Source: Desulfobacteraceae bacterium (GTDB taxonomy: Bacteria; Desulfobacterota; Desulfobacteria; Desulfobacterales; JACKCP01). Taken from it: a stretch of 49,110 bases of DNA. Under the pieces are notes generated by a model, which was not told where the DNA came from, did not search any database, and saw only the letters and a list, made by a program, of their open reading frames with translations. Position numbers and translations under genes: made by a program. The stretch covers positions 1 through 49,110 of the forward strand of contig JACKCP010000015.1 in NCBI GenBank assembly GCA_020633955.1, written 5' to 3'. The stretch's first letter is position 1. Each line of letters begins with the position of its first letter. Below are positions 42,171-49,110 of this stretch, in pieces.

Positions 42171-44974
42171 CACGCAGCCAATACCTCATTTAATTCATTC
42201 ATAATCGTATCCATCTCATTTCCAAACAATTGATACATTTTGCCACGTCCGCCCCGGGCATCAAAAGGAGTATAATCCAGGTCATCTATTTCAATGTGAT
42301 AAGAGCTTACCACATGGTCTTTAATCATACGCAGCCAGTCCATTTGTTCCTGTGAAAAACGGTTGTGTTTGCCGGCATTTTGTTTAAAGATCCAGTTTTT
42401 AAAATTCTCATCAATGGTTTTATCAAAGGCTTTTAATTCATTATCAATACCGCAGACACGACGGATAAGCGAAACCAGAGCGGTTAATTCATCTTTGGGC
42501 TGCCTGCTTTTTACATCCTCAATGGCAGCATAGGCATTCCAGACATAAACCGGAGCCAGTTGCGGTTTTTCCAGTTTCAGCTTTTCCATTACCTCTTTAA
42601 TCATATTAAAGGTGATATTCCTGCGGTTATATGGCTGGTTATAGAAAATGCTCAGAGCTTTAATTTCATCTTTATGTTTTTCAAGATAATCAGAGAAATC
42701 TTTTATTGTTTCTTTGGCTTTATCCACAGAAAAAGAATCCCATTCCGACCTGGTGACTGTATCAATATTGATGTGATCTATTATCTGCTCGTGCTCCTTG
42801 CGAACATTTTCCAGAAATTCATTGAGTTCACCATTAAAAGTACTCGAAGCTTCCTGAATTAACTCTTTCTGTGCTTCTTTTTTAGTTTTTTCAGCCTGCT
42901 CAGGTGTTCTGTCTTCAACAGGTATTTTATCTATCTTTTCCTGTGTTTTCTTTTCGATTGCGTCGGGATCAAAAGCTGTAATCAGCTCTTTGGTAATTTG
43001 TTTCAGGTTTTTACCACCAGAGTACTCAAGCAGCTTATCTTTTTCCTTGTCTGTAATCTGCTTTTCAAGACGTATCAATCTGTTTGATAAAGACAAAAAC
43101 AGGTCTTCTTCTTCAACTCCCATGGTAACAGCACCCAGCAAGTCCTTCATAGCCACACTAGGTTTACGCTCCAATGGCCGGCTGTCTGTTTTTTTTGACT
43201 TTGTTGCACCAATGGCATCTACAATGACAAAATGGGTTTTGCTGTTTGCCATACGGGTAACCTGCAGCAATTTGTCATTGTCTATTGTCCGGGTTCCACG
43301 GCCTTTCATCTGTTCAAAGTAATTGATACTTTTAACGTCCCGCATAAAAAGCAGCACTTCCAGAGGTTTCACATCTGTTCCAGTGGCAATCATGTCAACA
43401 GTTACGGCAATACGGGGATAATAGGAGTTGCGAAAACGGTTCAGAACCGATTTTGGATCTTCTTCTATTTTGTAGGTTACTTTTTTACAGAAATCATTGC
43501 CTTCATCAAATTCTTCCCGGATAATTTTTATGATATCATCTGCATGGCTGTCTGTTTTGGCAAACACCAGTGTTTTAGGTACTTCATAATCGCCGCTTTC
43601 ATCAAAACGGTCGGGAAATATCTCTGTTTTTAATGCCCGTTTATATTCTTTGATAATATTTCTGATCTGACTTGGGTTTACGACTTTTTTATCCAGATCA
43701 TTTTTTGAATAAGTGGTGTCCTCGTCCTCTTGCTGCCAGCGTTTTTGCCGTGTAAGCTTATCCCTTCTGTCTACAAACCAGCCAGCCTTAACAACTTCAC
43801 CTTTTTTACTTATATCGGTTTCAATGGAATACACATCATAGGGAACATTTACCCCGTCTGTTACTGATTCTTCATAGCTGTACTGGCTGACCACGTTTTC
43901 ATTGAAAAAACCAAATGTCCGTTTGTCAGGTGTTGCTGTTAAACCAATGAGAAAGGCATCAAAATAATCCAGAACCTGCTTCCACAGGTTGTATATAGAT
44001 CGGTGACACTCATCTATTACAATAAAATCAAATTGTTCAACTGGAACTTTTGATGAATATTCAACGGGTACAGGCTCTTTCTTATTTAGTTGCTGCTGTA
44101 TCCAGGAGCTTTCATTTGGGTTATCTTCTTCTGCTGTTTCCTCTAGTTCTTCTCCTTTTAAGATTGAATAGAGACGCTGGATTGTAGAAATACAAACCTG
44201 ACTATCCGAAGCTATATAACCCGATGATAAACGCTGTACATTATACAATTCTGTAAATTTTCGATTATCATCCGTTGGCTGGAATGTCATAAATTCCTGT
44301 TCTGCCTGTTCACCAAGATTTCTGGTATCAACCAGAAACAAAATCCGTCTGGCATCAGCAAATTTCAGCAAACGGTAAATAAAAGTGGCGGCTGTAAATG
44401 TCTTTCCTGCACCTGTAGCCATTTGTATCAATGCTCTTGGCCGGTCATTTTTAAAGGATTCTTCAAGATTTTCTATGGCCACTATTTGCGCAGGGCGTAA
44501 ACCTGTATGATCCAAAGATGGCAGATCAAGTAATCTTTTGCGTAAACTGTTCCCCTGTTTAAGCCATTTTTCTATTGTTTCCGGTTTATGGAAACTAAAA
44601 ACAGTTCTGCTGCGTGGCTTTGGATCTCTTTTATCAGTAAAACGGGTAAGAGTTCCCGTGCTTTCGTATATAAAAGGGAGTTGAGCATTATTAAGATATT
44701 TTAACTTTGCCTGTGCATAACCCAAAGATTGATCTTCTACTACTAATAACCGATGTCCTTCTTCTTTACGTTTTGCTTCTATGATGCCTGCAGGTTTTTT
44801 ATCCACAAATAATACATAATCAGCTGGTCCGATATCTGTATGGTATTCACGGACAGCAACCCCTTTACTGGCAGAAAGATCCACTTTATTTTTTGATTGG
44901 ACAACCCATTCTGCCTTAATGAGCATTTTGTCAATTTCATCTCTGGCAATCTGTTCTGGATTTTGATTATACAT
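42170..44974 (-). CDS. hsdR: Type I restriction endonuclease, helicase/translocase subunit
   Basis: 934 aa. The N-terminal nuclease domain has GPADYVLFVDKKPAGIIEAK (PD-(D/E)xK-type residues). The SF2 translocase follows: Walker A MATGAGKTFTA, DECHRSIY motif II, LTATPDKRTFGFF, and MKGRGTRTI motif VI. A long charged C-terminal region for complex assembly completes it. It pumps DNA after recognition by HsdS-HsdM and cuts unmethylated DNA. The gene is intact, begins with an AGGA ribosome binding site, and is the first gene of the hsdR-hsdS-rhuM-hsdM operon. Without HsdS from this locus it cannot act at a specific site unless another hsdS exists elsewhere. Confidence 0.96.
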   Translation of the reverse strand: MYNQNPEQIARDEIDKMLIKAEWVVQSKNKVDLSASKGVAVREYHTDIGPADYVLFVDKKPAGIIEAKRKEEGHRLLVVEDQSLGYAQAKLKYLNNAQLPFIYESTGTLTRFTDKRDPKPRSRTVFSFHKPETIEKWLKQGNSLRKRLLDLPSLDHTGLRPAQIVAIENLEESFKNDRPRALIQMATGAGKTFTAATFIYRLLKFADARRILFLVDTRNLGEQAEQEFMTFQPTDDNRKFTELYNVQRLSSGYIASDSQVCISTIQRLYSILKGEELEETAEEDNPNESSWIQQQLNKKEPVPVEYSSKVPVEQFDFIVIDECHRSIYNLWKQVLDYFDAFLIGLTATPDKRTFGFFNENVVSQYSYEESVTDGVNVPYDVYSIETDISKKGEVVKAGWFVDRRDKLTRQKRWQQEDEDTTYSKNDLDKKVVNPSQIRNIIKEYKRALKTEIFPDRFDESGDYEVPKTLVFAKTDSHADDIIKIIREEFDEGNDFCKKVTYKIEEDPKSVLNRFRNSYYPRIAVTVDMIATGTDVKPLEVLLFMRDVKSINYFEQMKGRGTRTIDNDKLLQVTRMANSKTHFVIVDAIGATKSKKTDSRPLERKPSVAMKDLLGAVTMGVEEEDLFLSLSNRLIRLEKQITDKEKDKLLEYSGGKNLKQITKELITAFDPDAIEKKTQEKIDKIPVEDRTPEQAEKTKKEAQKELIQEASSTFNGELNEFLENVRKEHEQIIDHINIDTVTRSEWDSFSVDKAKETIKDFSDYLEKHKDEIKALSIFYNQPYNRRNITFNMIKEVMEKLKLEKPQLAPVYVWNAYAAIEDVKSRQPKDELTALVSLIRRVCGIDNELKAFDKTIDENFKNWIFKQNAGKHNRFSQEQMDWLRMIKDHVVSSYHIEIDDLDYTPFDARGGRGKMYQLFGNEMDTIMNELNEVLAA

Positions 44975-45164
44975 TTATTTTCCTGTTCTTTTAGCCCGTC
45001 ATGGACGCCTGGCTTTTTGGGCCGCAGGGAATTTAAGAGCTTTTGCTTTTTTATTTTAAATCAGTAATTTTATAAAAAAATAATATTACACCAGGAATCA
45101 GTCAGAAGCAAACCGATTTAATAAGATTTATGAACCGCGTCAAAAACCTGTAAAACTTTATTGA

Positions 45165-45363
45165 AACCTAAGTTGAGCGATTTTTAAGTTTGCCTCATAT
45201 GCAAGGCAAATGTTATCTGGCTATACACGGCTATGCCTGATAACATTTAACGCCGCAGATGAGGTAAAATTAGAAATCCCGAAGGGTTTTATGTTTTTTA
45301 AGTCTAAATGGCTTTATTCCTTTAAAAAAAGATTTTAAAAAACATGAAACGCTCAATTTAGGT
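45165..45363. repeat. Structured intergenic repeat, family B
   Basis: Outer arms AACCTAAGTTGAGCGA (45165-45180) and CGCTCAATTTAGGT (45350-45363) are imperfect complements. Nested within are TTTGCCTCAT...AATGTTATC (45189-45218) with GATAACATTT...GATGAGGTAAA (45238-45267), and ATGTTTTTTAA (from 45291) with its complement before 45346. The whole 199 bp can fold into one branched hairpin. It resembles a MITE or a large transcript end. I see no gene in 44975-45535. Confidence 0.6.
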
Positions 45364-45421
45364 GAAAGACAGATAAAGGAAGGTTTCTGTTTTTCAGAAA
45401 CAATGCATAAGCCATTTCAGA

Positions 45422-45438
45422 TTGAACCGAACAGTTAC
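45422..45438. repeat. 17-bp motif, left copy, flanking the transporter
   Basis: TTGAACCGAACAGTTAC. The inverted counterpart at 46595-46611 differs at one position. The pair brackets the EamA transporter gene. It could be a binding site or the footprint of a small mobile element. The TTGAACTGAAC part also occurs in the family A core, so a distant relationship is possible. Confidence 0.4.
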
Positions 45439-45535
45439 GTTTTAAGGAATCTGTGTAAATTAATCTTTGACCCCGGTTATGAATTAAGATAAGACCTGTA
45501 TCTTTTAGTGGATGCACTTTAAAGGAGAAAAATCA

Positions 45536-46477
45536 GTGAAATTTAAAAGAGATTCTGCAGGTTATGTTTATGCAATACTTGCCACTGCAATCTGGTCGGG
45601 CAATTTTGTCATAGCAAGGGGGCTTAGCGATTCAATATCTCCTGTAAACCTTGCCTTTTTCAGATGGGCAACAGCCCTTTTGTTTTTTCTGCCATTTGCA
45701 CTGAAGTCTCTGATTAAAGATATAAGGATTGTAAGGAAAAACCTGCTTTACTTTATTTTGACCTCAATTCTTGGGGTTACCCTTTTTAATACTCTTATAT
45801 ACTTTGCAGGACATACTTCAACTGCAATGAATCTGTCTCTTATTTCAATTACTTTTCCGGTTTTCATAATTATAATTTCAAGGCTTTTTTTGGGTGAAAA
45901 AATTAAAATAAATAAGGGCATAGGTATTGTTCTTGTTGGGTTCGGGGTTGTTACGCTCATAACAAAAGGTGATTTTTTAGCATTGAAAAACCTTTCCTTT
46001 TCAAAAGGAGATCTTTTAATGGTGGGTGCTGCTCTCACTTTTGCGGTATATTCCATACTTTTGAAAAAAAAGCCTGAAAATATAAGTCTTTTTGGATTTC
46101 AGCTTGCCTGTTTCATTATTGGACTAATATTTCTTTTTCCTTTTTTTATTTATGAAAATATCGGCAAAGAGATTATTCTGCCTTCCATGGAAACTGTCTA
46201 TTCAATCCTGTATGTGGGAATTTTTGCATCTTTGACTGCATTTGTCTTATGGAACAAGGCAATATTGACTATTGGTCCTGCAAAATCAGGAATGGTTTAT
46301 TATACCCTTCCTCTTTTCAGCGGGCTTCTTGCATTTATTTTTTTAAATGAACCAATAGGCCTGATTCATCTTTTTTCCGCTTTTCTCATTCTTCCGGGAA
46401 TAATAATTGCAAATTATGAACCTCACCATGATAGTGAAGATTCTTCATTAAAAGAAGAAGTCAGAAAAGCGGCATAA
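45536..46477 (+). CDS. EamA/DMT family transporter
   Basis: About 313 aa with ten predicted membrane helices in two EamA repeats (first: YAILATAIWSGNFVIARG...; second: SKGDLLMVGAALTFAVYSIL...). Members export metabolites or amino acids; the substrate cannot be inferred. I start at the GTG at 45536, with AAAGGAG 8 nt upstream; the in-frame ATG at 45512 has no ribosome binding site. The C-terminus is charged. It stands alone between two repeat-rich gaps. Confidence 0.88.
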   Translation: MKFKRDSAGYVYAILATAIWSGNFVIARGLSDSISPVNLAFFRWATALLFFLPFALKSLIKDIRIVRKNLLYFILTSILGVTLFNTLIYFAGHTSTAMNLSLISITFPVFIIIISRLFLGEKIKINKGIGIVLVGFGVVTLITKGDFLALKNLSFSKGDLLMVGAALTFAVYSILLKKKPENISLFGFQLACFIIGLIFLFPFFIYENIGKEIILPSMETVYSILYVGIFASLTAFVLWNKAILTIGPAKSGMVYYTLPLFSGLLAFIFLNEPIGLIHLFSAFLILPGIIIANYEPHHDSEDSSLKEEVRKAA

Positions 46478-46594
46478 ACATTTTTTATTTAAATTTGCAC
46501 ATCTTAATATCTGACGTTCTCCATGAAATACAAAAATTATGGGGGAATGAACAACTTGAAAATTATGGCTGTTAAGTATAAACTTAAAAAATTT

Positions 46595-46611
46595 GTAACT
46601 GTTCAGTTCAA
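46595..46611. repeat. 17-bp motif, right copy, flanking the transporter
   Basis: GTAACTGTTCAGTTCAA, the complement of TTGAACTGAACAGTTAC, with one mismatch to the motif at 45422-45438. It lies 118 nt after the transporter stop codon. Confidence 0.4.
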
Positions 46612-46753
46612 TTTAGAAGGGCTGCTGCATTCTTTCTGAGTCTCATTCTGGCTTAAGCTCAGAGGCAGGAGATAAAAAAGCTGTCTCCTGAAACCGGCTC
46701 AGAAAAATAGAGCATCCGCCGCCAAAACAGCTTTTTCTCGGTTTTTAATCTGA

Positions 46754-46789
46754 ATAGTTACAGAAATTTAATTCCATTACTGTAACTAT
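46754..46789. promoter_or_regulatory. 10-bp inverted repeat upstream of phaC
   Basis: ATAGTTACAG and CTGTAACTAT, perfect arms with a 16-nt spacer, about 135 nt before the phaC start. GTTAC also occurs in the 17-bp motifs nearby. Elsewhere in the 446-nt gap is CAGGAGA (46666-46672) with TCTCCTG (46684-46690), a possible terminator stem for the transporter. No gene is seen there. Confidence 0.45.
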
Positions 46790-46866
46790 GTTTTAAGACA
46801 GCACTCATAAATAAATATTCATTTTTTTGATCAAATAAATTTATGTCTGAAAAAAATTTTTAATTT

Positions 46867-46905
46867 GTGACTGGGCGAAAACTGGACTTTATCGTTCAGC
46901 AACTA
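46867..46905 (-). repeat. Family A deletion derivative before phaC
   Basis: GTGACTGGGCGAAAACTGG joined to TTATCGTTCAGCAACTA: the two ends of family A without the core, about 39 bp. It is flanked on both sides by TAATTT (46861-46866 and 46904-46909). It ends 18 nt before the phaC start codon and so lies in its leader. Confidence 0.6.
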
Positions 46906-46923
46906 ATTTAATCCGGGGGGAAA

Positions 46924-48777
46924 ATGGAAAGAAAAATAGCATCATCAGGTTTTGATCTGGATAGAATTTATGATCTCATGATTAAGTTTACCAACAAGCA
47001 GAAAAGCTATGTAAATGCTTTATCAAAAAACAAGGTTAAAAATGATCTTCCCGAGCCAGGGGTGTTACTGGATTTTTGTGAAGTATTTCAAAAAATAGCA
47101 TTGAATCCTGATACTCTCATGAATATCAGTCTTAAAATGATGAAAGACTACAATGATGTTTCATCATCCATTGCAGAAAAAATACTGAATCCCGGAAAAA
47201 AAGAAGAAAAACGGATAAAGGATAAAAGATTTTCAGGTGAAGAATGGAATAAAAATCCTTTTTTCCAGCTTATGAGAGACATGTATCTTTTAAATTCAAA
47301 AACCTTGAGTGAAGCTGTATCAAGTGTTGAAGGAATTGAAGCCAGAAAAAAGAAAAGAGTGGAGTTTTATACAAAACAGTTTCTTGAAGCAGTTTCACCT
47401 TCAAATTTTCTGGCTACAAACCCTGAACTTTTAAAATATACCTTTGACAATAAAGGTGAAAACATAATTGAGGGAATAGAAAATTTTTTAGATGACTTAA
47501 GCTGCGAAGACGGAAGTCTGAATGTAAGAATTTCAGACAATACAGCATTCAGGCCGGGAGAAAACATTGCACTGAGCAAAGGAAGCGTTGTATATCAAAA
47601 TGATGTTTTACAGCTTATTCAGTATCATCCTTCAACAGATGATGTTTTCAAGGTTCCTGTTCTGATATCTCCTCCCTTTATCAATAAATATTATATTCTT
47701 GATATTAATGAGAACAGCTCCATGATTAAATGGCTTGTGGATCAGGGCTACACTGTTTTTGTTATTTCATGGGTAAATCCATCAACCGAGCATGCAGCAA
47801 AAAGATATGAGGATTATGTGCTTGAAGGTCATCTCGAAGTTCTTGACGTGATTGAAAAAATTACAAAATCCAAAAAAGTTTCAGCCATAGGATACTGCAC
47901 GGGAGGAACTCTTCTTGCCACAACAGCCGCATACCTTGAGGCGAAAAAGATACAAAGATTTGCATCTCTTACCTATATGGCAACATTGATAGATTTTTCC
48001 GAACCAGGAGAAATTGGGAACTTTCTGGATAAATCACAGGTAAAGAGAATAATAGATGATATCAAGGAAGTCGGATACCTTGACGGAAGGCATCTTGCAA
48101 AAACATTCAATATGCTTAAGCCAAGCGATCTTGTGTGGTCCTATGCAGTCAACAATTATATAAAGGGACAGGACCCTGTGCCTTTTGATATTTTGTACTG
48201 GAATTCCGATTCCACAAATCTTCCTGCAGGAATGTATGCTTTTTACCTTCAGAATATGTATATTGAAAACAGGCTTAAAGAGCCTGGGGGAATAAAAATC
48301 GGTGGAGTCCCGATTGATATTTCAAAAATTAAAGTACCTTCATATTTTCTGGCAACAGAAGATGACCATATAGTTTTGTGGAAGGCAGCTTTTAAGGGAG
48401 CTTTGCTTCATTCCGGAAAAGTGAAATTTGTTCTTGGTGGTTCAGGCCATGTCGCAGGAGTTGTAAATCCTCCTTCAAAACAAAAATACGGCTACAGGTC
48501 TTTTGAATTAAAGTTTGATTCACCTGAAAAGTGGCTTGAAAATGCAAAATGGGAAGAAGGTTCATGGTGGCTTGACTGGCACGACTGGAACATTGAATTT
48601 GCAGGTGAAACTGTTTCAAAAAGAATACCCGGAAAAGGAAAATTTAAAGAAATTGAAAAAGCACCCGGAAGCTATGCTCTTAAAAGAGTGGACACCCAGG
48701 TCAAATGCAGGGAAACCTGCACCTGCGGCAAGGCTTCGCGTAAGGGAATAACTCAGATCAGGCCTTCGGTTAAATAA
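46924..48777 (+). CDS. phaC: Poly(3-hydroxyalkanoate) synthase
   Basis: 617 aa, class I length. It polymerises 3-hydroxyacyl-CoA into storage polyester at granule surfaces. The N-terminal PhaC domain (about 1-190) has NPFFQLMRDMYLLNSKTLSE. The alpha/beta-hydrolase core has the lipase-like box GYCTGGT with nucleophile C325, plus D481 (TEDDHIVLW) and H509 (GGSGHVAGVVNPP), giving a complete Cys-Asp-His triad. After the usual ending APGSYALKR come about 28 extra residues with CRETCTCGK, an unusual Cys-rich tail. GGGGGG precedes the ATG. No phaA, phaB or phasin is adjacent. A remnant of family A lies in the leader. Confidence 0.95.
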   Translation: MERKIASSGFDLDRIYDLMIKFTNKQKSYVNALSKNKVKNDLPEPGVLLDFCEVFQKIALNPDTLMNISLKMMKDYNDVSSSIAEKILNPGKKEEKRIKDKRFSGEEWNKNPFFQLMRDMYLLNSKTLSEAVSSVEGIEARKKKRVEFYTKQFLEAVSPSNFLATNPELLKYTFDNKGENIIEGIENFLDDLSCEDGSLNVRISDNTAFRPGENIALSKGSVVYQNDVLQLIQYHPSTDDVFKVPVLISPPFINKYYILDINENSSMIKWLVDQGYTVFVISWVNPSTEHAAKRYEDYVLEGHLEVLDVIEKITKSKKVSAIGYCTGGTLLATTAAYLEAKKIQRFASLTYMATLIDFSEPGEIGNFLDKSQVKRIIDDIKEVGYLDGRHLAKTFNMLKPSDLVWSYAVNNYIKGQDPVPFDILYWNSDSTNLPAGMYAFYLQNMYIENRLKEPGGIKIGGVPIDISKIKVPSYFLATEDDHIVLWKAAFKGALLHSGKVKFVLGGSGHVAGVVNPPSKQKYGYRSFELKFDSPEKWLENAKWEEGSWWLDWHDWNIEFAGETVSKRIPGKGKFKEIEKAPGSYALKRVDTQVKCRETCTCGKASRKGITQIRPSVK

Positions 48778-48942
48778 AAAACTTTTAGTCACTAATCAGC
48801 TGGAGAATTAAAAATTCTATTTTTGGGGACAGTCCATAAGTGTTTTAGTTTGAAAAAAAAATTTTGTCCAAGTCTGTGATATGTTGTAAGGCCTTTAAGT
48901 GAAAAAAAGTATTACAGAAATTGTTTTAGAAGGGAACATATC

Positions 48943-49110
48943 ATGGACATGGGGGGGATAAAAGAATATCTGACTGCCTTGAAAAATTATGAAGTGCTTG
49001 CTCCTTTTATTGTGGATCATCGGGAAATTCCCGGAAAAGATGCAAAGTATCTGAAACCTTCATCTCCTTTTTCAAAGGAAATAAATAAGCTTCTTGAAAA
49101 TCTTGGAATT
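48943..49110 (+). CDS. DEAD/DEAH-box helicase, N-terminal fragment cut by window end
   Basis: 56 codons from an ATG preceded by AAGGGAAC. The product (MDMGGIKEYLTALKNYEVLA, then VDHREIPGKDAKYLKP and KEINKLLENLGI) matches the N-terminus of large DEAD/DEAH helicases of the MrfA/YprA type, in which a segment ending in LxxLGI directly precedes the Q-motif and Walker A. Those motifs lie beyond the window. The identification rests on this short stretch, but the pattern is characteristic. The 165 nt upstream hold only a weak AT hairpin (AGAATT, AAA, AATTCT, then T-rich). Confidence 0.7.
   Translation, partial: MDMGGIKEYLTALKNYEVLAPFIVDHREIPGKDAKYLKPSSPFSKEINKLLENLGI

Noticed and set aside
45465..45490. 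TTGACC-N17-TAAGAC as promoter of the EamA gene
   Set aside because: The -10 box matches TATAAT at only about half the positions; not strong enough to list.

Overview
The window reads as an AT-rich chromosome segment from a Gram-negative bacterium. The best fit is a free-living sulfate-reducer-like member of the Desulfobacterota (former Deltaproteobacteria, Desulfobacterales-like). This is inferred from the mix of large PAS-containing hybrid histidine kinases, HDOD proteins, GAF/AAA+/Fis sigma-54 activators, a Cache chemoreceptor, a DUF2860-like outer-membrane protein and a class I-like PHA synthase; no rRNA or other marker fixes the taxon. No tRNA, rRNA or CRISPR array was recognised.

Layout. 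0-7 kb: an operon of hybrid kinase, HDOD protein and second hybrid kinase. Each kinase has lost a different phosphorelay residue. 7-9.4 kb: priA, tail-to-tail with the kinase operon. 9.8-13.4 kb: a receiver-HDOD protein, a DUF2867 fragment and a PAS histidine kinase with a receiver. 14-22 kb: a 3-hydroxyacyl-CoA dehydrogenase, two sigma-54-dependent activators, a chemoreceptor and a lipoprotein. 22.5-25.7 kb: carB. 26-32 kb: a Cache-PAS-HD-GYP protein, a YwbE-like protein, a PP2C-like phosphatase, a NodB-like protein, a glycosyltransferase and an HD hydrolase. 32-35.2 kb: a compact four-gene run of AraC-type regulator, CPBP protease, small membrane protein and outer-membrane protein. 35.3-45 kb: an apparently acquired block with a GC-richer membrane sensor kinase and a type I restriction-modification operon (hsdR, broken hsdS, RhuM-Fic/Doc, hsdM). 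45.5-49.1 kb: an EamA transporter, phaC and the start of a DEAD/DEAH-box helicase.

Repeats. An interspersed element of about 145 bp with imperfect terminal inverted repeats (family A here) occurs six times in recognisable form, plus two short deletion derivatives. All are intergenic and none was found inside 31.5-46.8 kb. It looks like a MITE. A second, more structured family (B) is seen at 45.2 kb and, more degenerate, at 17.0 kb. Several leaders carry long inverted repeats just upstream of the ribosome binding site.

Functionally the window is dominated by signal transduction: four histidine kinases, two HDOD proteins, an HD-GYP protein, two bacterial enhancer-binding proteins, an AraC regulator, a chemoreceptor and a PP2C phosphatase. 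Housekeeping genes (priA, carB) and storage metabolism (phaC) are scattered among them. Start codons were moved where a good Shine-Dalgarno sequence decided the matter, and each case is noted.
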